64,000 nucleotides of DNA, from positions 411,900 to 475,899 of the forward strand of contig JANPYM010000019.1 of assembly GCA_025890175.1 (NCBI GenBank). The letters are read 5' to 3'. The notes below the pieces were generated by a model. It was not told the DNA's origin. It did not search any database and was given only the letters and a program-made list of their open reading frames with translations. Positions 34,927 to 47,087 of this stretch are shown piece after piece. The DNA is from Ciborinia camelliae (lineage: Eukaryota > Ascomycota > Leotiomycetes > Helotiales > Sclerotiniaceae). Numbering within the stretch: position 1 is the stretch's first letter; each line of letters opens with the position of its first letter. A program made the position numbers and the translations under genes.

Positions 34927-37900
34927 TTAAGCGGGTGCCATTCCAGTATCAATCGATTTGAAAGCGGAAAATGTTTCGCTATCATCCATCAAAGCATTTG
35001 GAGTGGGAATGTTTATACTAGAAGGTCTCGCATCATTGGCGATACTCCGAACGGTGTGTTTAATCCACTGTAGGTTTATGTTCTTGTACTTCTCGTTGGG
35101 CATATAGTACGAGGGGTTACCAATAAGGTGCGATCCAAGGCTGACGGAACCAACCTCCCGCTCCTTAAGAAATCGATTGTGTATCTTCATCACATAGTTA
35201 CTCGGGGTAAACCCGACCAAGCGCTCCTGTTCAGGGCTTAAATTCCCACTCTCCAAAATCGCTTTTTCCATGGCAGCCTTGTAAAGAGCGGATGTCATGA
35301 CAAGTTTGTGCAACTGCACGTCATCCTTGGTTGCATATGCAGTCATGTAATGAAGCGAGGCCAGCATGCGGGAGGTGCTCGCGATGAAGTTCACATCATG
35401 ATTAGAGCGGAAAACCGAGGACATAACTTTATTTCTCTTGTTGACATATGCATGGTTGCGCTCCAGATGAATCTCGCCAGTGCCCACATCCACGGAAAAC
35501 TCGCGCATCCTTTTCGGGAATAAGAACCGGCACCAGCAAACCTCTTTCTTATCTCCAACCTCTTCATTTGAGGTGGGGTCAACTGGATTATCATCACCCT
35601 TCCTCTTCCTCTTTTTATCCTCCCTCTGTTTTCTCAGGTACGGGGCTCATACTTTCGACATGTAAATTTGTGGGTGTGCATCTGGCATCGAGAGCATACA
35701 TAGTTTGAATCTTCCTCCAGCCTTCTCATGAATTCATCCGTAGAGTCAGTTTGAAGGTCAATAAAGTCATCTATTGCTGGGTTCGCGAAGTGGTACTGCT
35801 CCGCGGCATCCAAATCAACTGTGTTGCAAACAATGGACTTGAGATAATCGCACATGCGATTTCGAAAACCCTCGTCCGCCACTATCTTAGCCTGAATATC
35901 CTCAAATTCCATATTGCCGGCAGCCCATAGGAACCCATGCAGGTGCAACATGTGCCGTGTGTTGGTCTCCACCACCCCAAAGTAATTAGAAATCTCGCCG
36001 AATATCCCGAGTGACCCACTATCTGCTTGACATAGTTCTTTAAAGAAAGATTCTATCACAAAGTGAAAATATTGTGCCACCACAACGGGGTTACCAATTG
36101 CATGCTTGCGCCGCAAGTCGCCCAACTCGCTTCGATTTATGTCCGGTTTGATGTAAACCCCCGCTACTCGTAACACTACCGGGTTGCAAAAATCCCTGGG
36201 GTTAATGGTAAACCAAATGGCAGGTATCCCATACCTAACTATATGGCCAAAAAGTTGATGGCGCTTGGCGACCTTGCGACCACACGACTCTGGGTTGTAA
36301 GACGATATCAACCGGAGGTTATCCAACAGCTTCTTAACCGTGGGATTATCACAGGGGTGCCCATCCTTCATTCGCAACGAGACACGAAAGAGTTCGTCCG
36401 CAGAGATTGAAAATATATCAACCTGAGCCTTTTGCCAATAATGCTTACGTGCTTGTAGGTGATTACCTAATGCAGACTGTCGCAGCAGTAGCATATCCCA
36501 TAGAACATACGGAAATATAGGATGTCGCGCAAACCTATGGGAGTGATGGGTCATGGTCCACTTTGCAAACTCATATAAGGAGATGGAGGTGGGACGACGA
36601 GTTTTATCCGCATCCAAGTGGCCACCCCATCCTTCTGGGAAGAGGTCCGGAAAGGCGTGCAGAAAGTACTTTGGATCTAACCAGGGGACTAAAGGTTTTG
36701 CCCCGAATGCACGGCGATATTTCAAGTGCGGCAGCCATTTTGGATCCTCGCCAGCGGTCCCACTATGCAGTACTTCGATTTCCGCAAAGGTATCTGCCAG
36801 TACGGTCATGTTGTCGCGATTCTGGTTCTCGCTATCGTTCAGATAAGCTCCTGAGGTGATAGTCCCAGGGTCCGCATCACGGGAACCCTCATCCAGCTCG
36901 TTCTCGTATTCATCAAAAAAGTAATCTGATGGATCCACATTCTCCATGGCGTAGCCTGTCCTGTGATCCGATAGGCCTGGCTCAGTTTGGATGACATTTG
37001 TAATTAGTCCAGGTGGGACTGCATCTTCAGGCCAACTATTCAATAATTCGTGATCAATATTGAGGTCTGCATAAGATTCGTTATGTCTAACCAACCACAC
37101 CAAGGCCTCTCTGACCTTCTCTCTTCGAACGCTACAGAACTTTCGTAAATTATCATCCGATGGCTCTTTCCCTCCTTCCCAGGAGACGGTGATGTACTCA
37201 TGCGGTTGAAGATCCCGGGATGGTAAAATATTCAGCAACTTGGAGGGGTTTTGGGCAAACGCTATGATGTGACCTCTAGAACCCCGGTAGCTGATTCCAC
37301 GGGTCTTCCCGCCACCGAATCGAATTATGTACCCTATCAATTTGCATCGTGCTATGACATTGGATTCCACAACGGTAAGATTGTCGAGACAGGCTGGCCT
37401 ATTTTGACAAAGTGACACGTTCATCCCATTCTTCCGGGAAAATTTCAACCGAGTGCTAACCCCATGGTTTAAACAATCTGCGCAAACCCCTACAGTGTCA
37501 TCGTCCTCATTCACGGCACAAGAATCCATGTCCACTTTCGAAAACAGGCTATTCATAACCACCAAATCCTCGAACGAAATGCGATGGACAGAATCCGCCT
37601 GGTAGCTACACCCGCAAATACCACAAGTAGCACGATCTGCATGCCATCGCACACGATCCTGGTATGCATTCAAACGGTCTCGCAATAGCTCGGGGACTAT
37701 CTTGGAAGGGTATTCTCCCGTGGCGCGAACCCAATGAGGATATTCCTCCTCTAAACACGACTGAATAGGAGCATTATCATGGGTAAAGTGGCGGGTCTTT
37801 TTCGTACTGCTCCGCTTAGTGCCATCACCCGTCTCGCCCTTCCTTCTATCTGAGATGGCTCGCCTGTGCTCGGCATCCTTGGCCTTGGAAATGGCCTCCT

Positions 37901-38543
37901 CGGACCTGAGATGTTTTGCTTGTTCTCTTTGAATTCTCATATGTTCTCTTTGGATACCAATACGACGATCGCTCTCTTCAACCAATGCTAGATCCTGCTG
38001 CAATGAAGCTGCCGCTTTCGCTGCTCGGGCCGCATCCCTAGCTAAGATTTGCTCCTCGAGTGCGCGTGACCTGTCCACTACTCTCAAGGCACCCTTGGCT
38101 ATACGCTCTACCTCCTTAGCCAACATCTTATCCGCCCTATCTTGAGCTTTGGCTGCGGCCTTATCTGCCTTCTCTTGAGCTTTGGCTCTAGCCTTATCTG
38201 CCTTCTCTTGAGCTTTGGCTCTAGCCTTCTCCTCTCTCTTACTCGCAACCGCAATCAACCTCGCCGTTTCTCTCGCCTCACCACCAACATCCATAACAAC
38301 TTCATCATATAATATAGTTGACTGAACCAGGGGGGCTGGGTAGGTACCCACGTTATTTTGCTGCCATATGTGTGACCCGGCAGATGATGAGGGAATTGAT
38401 TCTTCCCGAGCCACAAATGTTGTGCAAGGTGGAGGTAATGTAGGAATAATGATACCTTCGTACTCGCGAGGATTCGAAACCTCTAGAGGCGAGAGGCGTG
38501 GCCTCTTGCGGGTATAGGATTGAAGTTTTGCTCGTTCTTCCAT
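34927..38543 (-). pseudogene. Helitron Rep (HUH/Y2) region
   Basis: I start at MEERAKLQSY (38543), although the frame is open from 38651. Residues ~75-190 are a charged Ala/Lys/Arg helix with three KAQEKADKA-type repeats. Next come two CxxC pairs (CGICGCSY, CADCLNHG), then the Helitron-like N domain (FGAKPLVPWLDPKYFLHAFP, SSYNPESCGRKVAKRHQLFG). HMLHLHGFLW near 35950 is the HUH metal motif. The first frame ends at 35634 (TCRKYEPRT). The next frame resumes YLRKQREDKKRKRKG and carries HYMTAYATK near 35340, the two-tyrosine motif (Y-x3-Y) of rolling-circle Reps. So one frameshift separates HUH from Y2. A TAA at 34927 ends this part; the same frame continues IYDDYRHRG into the helicase half. Confidence 0.85.
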
Positions 38544-38786
38544 TGATGTGATGAATGATGAGGAGAAAATGAAAATACATTGGTTCGTATAGCTACTACT
38601 TATACGCGCTTCGGTATAGGATATAATCAGATATCTAAATACGTATAGCAAATTCTAACAACGAAGAGTGTTGGATGGAACCCTACGGTAGAAAACACCA
38701 CCTAGTCCCAGATACATCCCCATTCTTCAGCCTCCACTTTCTCTATCGACTCACTTGGAGAGAAGATAACCACAAATATCTTCATC

Positions 38787-39944
38787 ATGAGCGGTGCAAT
38801 GATGACAGTACACCTCACGATTATTCAATCGCTCCCGATATTCTCTCGCCCACACTCGGGGGAAATTGGCAAAGCTAATGCCGCCTGCGATTGTTGTGGT
38901 AAGGACTACCCCGATTTTGTGTGATGTTTAACTAACAAACATACAGTGAGAAAATGGTCCGACGCATATGTCAGTTGGGCTCTAGATATTTCCGATCGGT
39001 ATGAACTCCTCGAGGTACAGGAGATTTACAGATGTCTACGCAAAGCCATCAGCTTCCTGCTCCAGCGTCGAGAGGTGCAATTATCATACGGACCATTAGC
39101 ATGTCAACTAACCCTGGAAGAGCCTATAATGTTATCCGATATCAACCACCGGTATAACATGGACGAGCTAGAAGATCACTATGCTCGCCTCAATTGGGCA
39201 TTGGAGGGGCTGGATCGAGTTTGGGACAATCTTGCTATAGTCCAAGCGTCGTTGGTTCTGTTCGTACAACGGGACCGAGAATGTGAAGTTTCGAGGAATG
39301 AATATACAAAAGTGAGGGACCGGTTACGTGCAGAAGGTGGGTATGCGCTGGCGGCATCTATCCCTTTTTCAACCGACGACCTTATACATTGGATTTGGAC
39401 ATACAAACTACACATCAACAATAACTGCGTAGTCGAGGATGGCATAACAGCCGATGAGGCAAGAGCGCACCTAACCGTCTTCACACCAGACAGTGCACGA
39501 AGATGGTGGCGTAAACCTTGGGCCTTCCTGTCGACATGGGAAACCATAGTGGAGGATGAGCCGTGGTGGCAAATGTATACCCGCACATATCACTTGATGT
39601 ACCAATTTTGCTTGCAAAGTCAGCGCTCACCACGTCACTTTACAACTCGACACCATAGTTGGGTGCCTCGGATACACTGGTATCGTGGACCTAAAGAGGT
39701 CGCAATAACCATGAAGGAGCGAGACATCCCGTCCGAATGTGATCCGTTGGTTATAAGCTATAGCCGTCACGAGTTCCGAAAGTGGTTGGCTTATATAAAG
39801 GATTTGTGTGAACCAAAATATATGTTCTCTCCATCCCCGTCGGACAAGGGTATAGGAAGAGTCCAAAACCCCGCCAGAAATGATCTTCCCCGATTTATTA
39901 TTACTGTAATCCAAGAATGCCTTAGGAGTGCGTCCAGTTTGTAA
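38787..39944 (+). CDS. Unknown protein, two exons, Trp-rich
   Basis: Exon 1 is 38787-38898, then a 48-base intron (GTAAGG ... CATACAG, branch CTAAC), then exon 2 at 38947-39944; the join gives 369 aa. The N-terminus has a CDCC cluster (ANAACDCCVRKW). The body is helical and Trp/Arg-rich (RRWWRKPWAFLSTWETIVED, EPWWQMYTRTYHLMYQF). No family is recognised. Its start lies 244 bases from, and divergent to, the Helitron Rep start, so the two could share a promoter region. Its last 318 bases overlap, in antisense, the end of the DUF3716-like gene. Whether it is Helitron cargo is unknown. Confidence 0.55.
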
Positions 39945-40818
39945 CAGCCTCGCACGTTCTGTCAATTTGGAGTACATGTGAAATAGATAACCTGCTGCCT
40001 CTGTAGCTCCCTCCACTGTATTGTAATCAAATCTGTCACCAAGACATGGAAGATCCATCTCCGGATTGAAATAAATATCGGATGGCTTGGGTTCTGTATC
40101 GCTATCATCTGCTGTATAGTTACCTGGTTAGCGAAACAGCATAAAAAGGAGGAAGATTTCCATACCTATTAAAGCATGTGTTACTTTCGAACAAGTAAAA
40201 TCCAGTCCCGCATAACGACAGTTCCCACAGCACCCAGCAAACATGTCCTTGTGGTCCAGGTGGCCATCAGTTGCATCTATTACGACGCACCCGCCGCGGA
40301 AAATCCGATTGTTACCAAAAAGACGGGACCGACAGTTGTTGCATGGCGTATGTGACTCTTTCCCGTAGGCTTGTATACATACAGCTTGCATGTAACGAGG
40401 ATTGCTAACGAGATCAACATATCCAGATGGTCGAAGGTCGATTCCTCTTTGTATATCGAACTTTTCCATGGTGTATGCGATAAGATTGAAGCAACTTCTT
40501 TTCAACATTTGTTCTGTTTCCGATACACTATAAGAAAGGGACTAAAGGTTGATCAGTTACCGTTGAAAAGGAGAATGATCCGTAGTGAAATACCTTCATT
40601 TGAGTGGGGGCCTCGGTCTCTTTGACTTGCTCTATCGGCAGATGCCCTGGATAATTGCTTTTGGCACCATCGTCGTTCCGTTTCTTTCGTGGGGTGATTT
40701 CGCTGCTCTGTTCCTCTCGTAGTGGAGTAATGTTGCCCCTCTCTCTCTTTCGCGGGGTAGTATCATTACCACCTAGCATTCTCTTTTTTGATGGACTATT
40801 TAAACTAAGCTGATCCAT
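39627..40818 (-). CDS. DUF3716-like cysteine-module protein, three exons
   Basis: Exons 40818-40594, 40541-40166 and 40111-39627 join in frame (1,086 bases, 361 aa). Introns are 52 and 54 bases (donors GTATTT and GTATGG; acceptors CTTTAG and ATACAG). Residues 1-75 are basic, Thr/Pro/Arg-rich, with PRKRERG, PRKKRND and similar nuclear-signal-like clusters. The middle holds CNNCRSRLFGNNRIFRGGC, then CCGNCRYAGLDFTC, i.e. C-x2-C-x13-C and C-x2-C-x7-C, the layout of the fungal DUF3716 module. The C-terminal ~130 residues are unlike anything I know and overlap the end of the plus-strand gene. A role in nucleic-acid binding is inference. Confidence 0.6.
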
Positions 40819-41535
40819 GGTACGTCATGTAAAAGTCTGGATGAATTACGTATATGGGTTGAAAGTGTGTATATGTCTCGAGAGAATTCGATTAATTAAA
40901 GATTAAAAGTTGAAGGTGTTAATAGCTGCGATTGGTTTGATGGTGTTTGTGCAACAGCCAGGGTGGCAAACGGCTAGGATATAGAACAATCAATCCGTCT
41001 CGAATATATGTAAATATAGATATTACTATCTACTCCCCGCTCTACTTGTTATCTCATGAAAGAAGTGATTCCATGTGTACCAATATCTATAAACCAACTC
41101 GATCCCACTTAATAATTGAATGCAATATATAACACTGGTTGCTAAACCTAAGTTCTGAACCTATCCACTCCCCCTTTTCCTCACTCGTCTCCAGAATATA
41201 TTCGAGCGAGTTTGAAATATTTCCTCATCCAATCAATCACTAGTGCGGTTGATTGTTACTAGCTCGTTCGATCGCTGCGCTGAGGGGGTGTTCTTGATGT
41301 AGGGTGTAGAGAGGTTGATTATTTATTATGTACGATCTTGAGGTTATATAGGTCCATCTAGAGCTCTAGTCGTACCTGCCATATTGGTTCCTAACAGCGC
41401 CTCCTCGATAAATCCTAATAACGTAACGGCTGGTATCTTCATCCAATGAGTGTTTGCTTCACGAGAACTTATATTTTCCTAAGATTCACACCGTTCCATC
41501 TTCCTCACAAATGCAACCCCTTTGCTCTCGAACAA
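40819..41535. other. Intergenic, divergent promoters
   Basis: 717 bases between the minus-strand DUF3716-like gene and the plus-strand 811-aa gene; presumably both promoters. No repeats or ORFs of note. Confidence 0.4.
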
Positions 41536-43234
41536 ATGGCAACCATCGGCATTGATCAATCTTCCACCTCTCTATACAAGATTGAGTCCGGATCTACAAG
41601 ACCCAGCACTGAACCACCCCCCTACAATAGTGAGACAGAGTGGGATGAATGGCTAAATGAAAATTTTACGGGCTCCAGAGAAAATCTTTCGGCAGAGGTG
41701 CATTACTTGTTTAAACTTCCCATTCCGAAACAGAAGTTGCTAGATAGTACACCTAGAGTCCTCGCCCGATCTGCAGAAGCAGTCGAATCACACAATCAAC
41801 TGCTTGAGGCGGCTAGTCGATTCGTATTCGTTGAAAACAGAGATAGTTTCATTCAAGATGGTGTCCCCGCATCGTTTATCGATCAACAATACGATCTCAT
41901 CAAGGAAGATCTAGCCCGACGACAGACTAATGCTAAAATCAAAGACGAAGGCGCTTTTCACGTAACACAAAGACAGCTCTGGGAATGGTTGAACTGCGAA
42001 CGCGGAATGTTGGCATGGCAATACCTCGACTACTGTATGAACAGTTTACGAGACGGAGATGTCGGATATATATCTCGAAATGTGGGAAAGTCACTTAGAA
42101 GACTTTTCGATACCATGTGCGGTTCCACGCTTGAGTGGGTTAGTGTGGTCAATTGGTTCGTCTTATCTCGTCTTTACGCCAATAGTCGTAACCTAGGGAG
42201 ATATTCGCACAATCCAACCAACGCCCTTCAATTCAATTACTCGGATCATATACGTGCTGAACGTTTTTGTACTGCGATCAATGCGCAACGCCGAAAGCCT
42301 GGCGGACTTAGCGCTGTTACTTTGCGTGCCACTCCTATGGAGGATTGGACCATTCTTCCTGGAGAGAAAGCCGACCTACGACCTCACAAATTCGTCGACA
42401 TTGGATATGGTGTAACGAACACGGAGACTATTCGTGCTTTAAAGATGGTATGTCATCCATCAGGCTTACTGATGGATGCCCTCCTTGCACCATCACTCCC
42501 TGCACTACCACACCATCAACAACCCACACTATTCGCCGGGGAAGATACCCTACCTGCTGTCGATTGCTACCTAAACGGTGACAAGTGGGTGGACCGCATT
42601 CGCCGCTTTGGTGAACCGGGCCGTCCTGCAAAATGGAATGCAAAATCAGAGTTCCAGGCTAAATGGAGAATGAAACAACCCCCATATCGTGCTGCCGAAA
42701 CAAGAGAAATGCATAGGATACAACTTGAGAGTAAGAGCTCAAACCACAACAATTCCCGACCCGACACCAACCCTGGCCCATCCCAATCGATGTCGGCGGC
42801 AGCGAGCCTTGGTATTACACTGGTCACTGCAAACACGTGGAACTGGCCTCCTTCCCTTGCCACACCACAGAAGCACGGTACTACCAATGCACATGGTCTC
42901 ATCACCCCAGAAGCTACACCACGAAAAGACTTGCCTAATGGATCGGCTGTTGCAACTCAGCGCAACTCCTCCTATCTGGAGTATTCCGATAATAACTGCC
43001 GCGACCAAACTCCTTCTCGACCTGATGATAGCCAAGTCTTGGCACAGTCGCTACATCATCAAGAACAAACTCGAAAATCTCGTCTGGATGAAAGTTCTAC
43101 TTTCCATGATACAGGATTGTCTGGCGTCACAACTGACGATAAGACTAGTGGTAGAGCAGCTAGTGAGGCAACAGATGATGATGCTATGGATAGTACACCG
43201 GAAACTGTCATTGGCGATGCCGTGGTCGCTTCCA

Positions 43235-43266
<32 letters not shown>

Positions 43267-43971
43267 ATGGGTGTTGCAAATGATGAATGTTCATCACCTC
43301 AAATACCTGATACTGGAACAGCCAAGAATGGAACTGCGTATAGGGAAAAGAATACGTCGACATTCCAAGTTTCCCATGTTACGGCCGATGTGGATTCTGC
43401 GAGGATTGGAGATGCCCGATCAACATCTCAAGTACCTGTGGGTATTTCGGGTGAAGAGCAGTTGAATGAGAATGGTACGGGTCAAGGTCAGTCGGTTAAT
43501 GCTGGCATTATCAATGAGAGACAGATGAATGAAAAGCAATCCACTGGGACGGTTCAAGAACAATCAACCGGTGTTGTAGAACACCAATCGACGACTCAAT
43601 CAATTGGCTTTACCACGGATCGCCAATCTGGTTCTCCTTCCAAGTACGGATCAATGTCTCAGGAGCAATGTCGACGCAAAGCTGACGAGGCATCAACAGT
43701 GTCAACACCACGAAGATCCAACAGGATTCTAGTGATGAAAGATCCCAACTTCAATTTCCAATTCACTTGCCTATCTGATGGCCCGAGGGTGGCGTCAAGA
43801 ACTAACGGGATCCCCATTGCCCGCCAGGCAAAGACTAACAAACAACGCAAGAAGCCACGCAAGATAGTAAAGGGGATTAGCCCTAAGGCCAGGGATCCTC
43901 CTCGGTCATGGATTAAGGCCTGTCGAAGTTCGATCCGTAAACAGATACTCGTAGTAACTGTTGGGCTTTGA
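41536..43971 (+). CDS. Large protein of unknown function with acidic run
   Basis: The frame is open from 41446; I prefer the ATG at 41536 (MATIGIDQSS, 811 aa), because the upstream 30 residues look like translated UTR. Residues ~30-370 are folded-looking and Trp/Leu-rich (EWDEWLNENFTGSRENLS, QRQLWEWLNCERGMLAWQYL). From ~400 onward the chain is Ser/Thr/Gln-rich and disordered, with an Asp run encoded by a GAT microsatellite at 43237-43266 and repeated QSTG/QSTT motifs. It ends with a basic segment (TPRRSNRILVMKD, KTNKQRKKPRK) like a nuclear signal. No intron is needed. I do not recognise the family; DNA/chromatin association is only suggested by composition. Confidence 0.6.
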
Positions 43972-45026
43972 TGTTATTAAGTAGGGAATTTAGCGTTGAC
44001 CAGGGCAGCATGCTGTGGCGACAGCGCAACGCTTCGAATAGTGAAAGGGTGTATGGTTCGGGAACATTAACTAGTCCTAGCAGCCCCGAACTAGTCCTAA
44101 CAGCCCCGAACTAGCATCCTCCTCCACGTAATTCGGGGTTATACACTGACTTTTCATCGCATGGCGCCATGATCCAAATGCGTTCAGCCACGATGTGAAG
44201 GCAAGAATGGAACTCCTGGTTGAAGTTGCTCGTCGTTACGTAGAAACAAATAAGCTACTCAGGGGAAACTCAGATTCATTTGGTGTCTTCTGTCCATGAC
44301 CCTCTAGCCTTCCCCTGTCAAATCGGAGGATTCTTCATATCTTCACTACAGAATCATCTGTATATGGGATCTTTTTGGGTATCCACGCAAATGCTCGGTG
44401 GTAGACGAGATGTCATATAATCTCATGGTATTCGCCAACTCATCGGTCGAGAGGTGGAAGGTTGATTGCGGGAGTCCAGGGCGTGAGTTGGTTAGACGTG
44501 CGACTGCTGGCCTGGCGTCGGGACTTGAATACATCTTAATGGATATGATTCAACGTGCAAAGCGAGGCAAAGCATGCATGTAGAAGGCAACGGGCAGTCA
44601 TTGATCATTCTCCCGAGGATAAATAATATTAGGATGGGAGGGGCCGACAATGTTTCCCAGCCAATCGCTATGCAATATAGTGGTGGTGGAATCATACGTT
44701 ATTGGCTAGTGTATAAAGGCCAAGGGGTTGTGCATTTGAAGCTTCTGCAAATCATTTATGATGCACAACAAAAGTCTTCACGATCCAATACCACACACTA
44801 TAACCGAAGCAATATACTCTGTTCTCTCGAGAAGACGAGGACGTTACATGCGCAATAAACTACACTGTTTCTATTCAGCATGGAACAATCTCGACTACAA
44901 AATTACATGAGAAGTATGGCAAATCTTAAGTGATGAACCCTTTCGCATACTAACAAGTGACACGCAGTACATTTATATACAAAATGTGAATCCCCCCTCG
45001 ACATACTCTTCTCGTATAGCAACGCG
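43972..45026. other. Intergenic
   Basis: 1.05 kb with only small frames. A direct duplication of CTAGTCCTARCAGCCCCGAA lies at 44071-44110. No gene is called. Confidence 0.4.
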
Positions 45027-46688
45027 GTGTTTAGCATATGTGAATTTGGAAGAATTTCCTCCCAAGATGATATACCGACGAACGAAACATTATACATTTT
45101 GGATGGTAATGGAAATATGATAGGAACAGTAGCGGAGGGTCTCTGCAGAGGTGATCTTCTCGCAAATTACTACTCGTGTTCCAACATCCATCTTACGAAC
45201 CTTGAACCCATCTGCCTATTCCCAACCGATTCTGGAGATATTCTATTCGTATGGGAGGCCTCCGCAGGATTTTACGCGCTCCCAAAATTAGCTGTGGACC
45301 TGGGATGCGATATTAACAATATGACGGATCTCACAACTCCCCCTCCACCCGCGACATTCAGTCATTATACGGAATCCAGATGTTCAATCCGTTCAGATAC
45401 ATCGATCTTTGATCTGCTGAGATCACCTTACCCAAATTTAGATCTCCCGGTTTCGAATTCTTACCTAGTCCCTGATTCCCCACCATCAACTTCCCCCTAC
45501 TCAACTTTCATGCTCCATCAACCTGCCTTAGACCCAGACACGAAGGATTGGCAAAATGAGCTTCCTGCGCAACAGCGGCTCCCGACGTTGAAAAGTTGCC
45601 CCGAGCGCCAAATCTCAATGGTCGAAAGCGATCAGCAATCTGTGAATGCGCTCCCTTCCCCTACCTCTAGGGAATACGAAATTGCTCTAGTAACGGATAG
45701 CGCGAGCACTGCATATCGGAACTCCAAGCCCCTTGGTACACGTGGGGCGGATTATGTGAAGAGCGAATTGACCTACATATCGATGCTTTCCAGAAAGTTC
45801 TCCCACCAGAGGAATGGAAGGAGAAGTTGGGATTGGAATGCGCTATGGAGAGATTTAAATATTGAGGCTCCACGCCATTACGTAGGGGGTGACCTGAACA
45901 TTTCAGATCCCTGGCCTCCGCGGAAGTATACAGCAAACTGCATATTAAATCTAATGAGGACGAAGAAGGCCACAAGGTCACGAGTTAAAGCCAAGGAGAT
46001 AACTAAATTCATCTCAACTTTCCAAGACGGTCGAATTATAAACGCTGATTCGCCTTTACTCGAACCAAAAGCGAGAACGGCTCGGAATAGACGAAAGAGG
46101 GACCAAAAACATACCTGCCACAGTGATGCCCAAAGTACACGAGTTGAAGCCGACGGTACATCAGAAAACATTTCAACGGACCCGGATGATCAACCATTTT
46201 CACCCGGCAAAAAGCAATGGACAGATAGCGAATTGCGTTACCTAGGGGAAATGTACAGCCGATACACTGCCCAGTATAAATGCTATCTCAAACATTACGA
46301 ATGGTTGCCCATCATTGCTGCTATGGATGTAGAGGCGGCACGCCATCGTCCGGGGGGTATCTTGAGCAGTTCGGACCCATGGCCTCAAAGAAAGTATCAT
46401 GATTCCACATTAAGATGGGCTCTAAGACTTGGGCTACAACGACATATTGCTTACGAGAATAAGTTTCAAGGTTCTGTAAGAGAATCATTTCCGATACAAA
46501 CGGCGATATTTGAAGCATTGAAAGACGGCCCCCAGACTATGACCTTTGTTGCTGAGAGGATTACGAGATCTATTCCAGCATATGCAGATACAGATTGGAT
46601 ACTTATTGCCAATATGCTCGGCCGTTTTTTACATAAATCTTCGGTGAGGATGTCGGTCCTTTATAATTACAACCCACGATATATCTAA
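45027..46688 (+). CDS. Putative regulator with two SANT/Myb-like repeats and a winged-helix-like C-terminus
   Basis: 553 aa. Two ~75-residue repeats are recognisable: ~235-320 (KSELTYISMLSRKF ... WDWNALWRDLNIEAPRHYVG ... DPWPPRKYT) and ~395-475 (WTDSELRYLGEMYSRY ... YEWLPIIAAMDVEAARHRPG ... DPWPQRKYH). Both have the spaced aromatic/Leu pattern of three-helix SANT/Myb-like domains and share the trailer SxxDPWPxRKY. The last ~60 residues (IQTAIFEALKDGPQTMTFVA ... LGRFLHKSS) resemble a winged helix. The N-terminal 95 residues form a separate small domain; 95-230 is Ser/Pro-rich. I infer a DNA-binding role. It is not a family I can name; origin from a transposon-encoded protein is possible. Confidence 0.55.
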   Translation: MFSICEFGRISSQDDIPTNETLYILDGNGNMIGTVAEGLCRGDLLANYYSCSNIHLTNLEPICLFPTDSGDILFVWEASAGFYALPKLAVDLGCDINNMTDLTTPPPPATFSHYTESRCSIRSDTSIFDLLRSPYPNLDLPVSNSYLVPDSPPSTSPYSTFMLHQPALDPDTKDWQNELPAQQRLPTLKSCPERQISMVESDQQSVNALPSPTSREYEIALVTDSASTAYRNSKPLGTRGADYVKSELTYISMLSRKFSHQRNGRRSWDWNALWRDLNIEAPRHYVGGDLNISDPWPPRKYTANCILNLMRTKKATRSRVKAKEITKFISTFQDGRIINADSPLLEPKARTARNRRKRDQKHTCHSDAQSTRVEADGTSENISTDPDDQPFSPGKKQWTDSELRYLGEMYSRYTAQYKCYLKHYEWLPIIAAMDVEAARHRPGGILSSSDPWPQRKYHDSTLRWALRLGLQRHIAYENKFQGSVRESFPIQTAIFEALKDGPQTMTFVAERITRSIPAYADTDWILIANMLGRFLHKSSVRMSVLYNYNPRYI

Positions 46689-47087
46689 CTTTTTTGTTTC
46701 CCTAGGTATTCTCCACATTTGAAGGGGCAGAATGGTTTACTCCTTTAAATCAACAATGGTGTCTTACAAAACGTGGTATAGAATATAAAAGGGATTATTT
46801 GACGAGCTGCAACCTATTCAATATATGGAAGGCGGATTATGATGCTGCCGGGTGTACGATGCTGCAACCCATTGGATGAGGCCTTCGACGGGAGATAATG
46901 GTGCATGGGACAAGGGGAAGGTCATTCATCAAAACGTTAACAATTATTAGATACTGATAAATGATTTGAAGCATTTCCCTGCAATAATAATTCTGTATTT
47001 CCCACATCCTATAATTTCCCGCGTTATGAGATAACCCGTACAAATATCAGTCAAGTCATGTGTACATTACCAAAATGTATCTGCAAC

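Larger units (their letters stand above)
31873..38543 (-). mobile_element. Helitron (Rep-Pif1 helicase), decayed, coding core
   Basis: A minus-strand Rep-helicase polyprotein typical of rolling-circle Helitrons spans 6.7 kb. Damage includes two frameshifts, two in-frame stops and a 180-bp solo LTR. The stops are TAA and TAG where CAA/CAG is expected, in keeping with RIP or deamination. I could not locate the TC 5' end or the hairpin-CTRR 3' end, so the true borders (and whether the accessory ORF or the genes at 38.8-48 kb travel with it) are open. The Helitron is only lightly RIPped compared with the LTR elements. Confidence 0.85.

Noticed and set aside
42689..43465. 258-codon ORF in another frame of the 811-aa gene
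   Set aside because: Shadow frame; the methionine run is the GAT microsatellite read out of frame.
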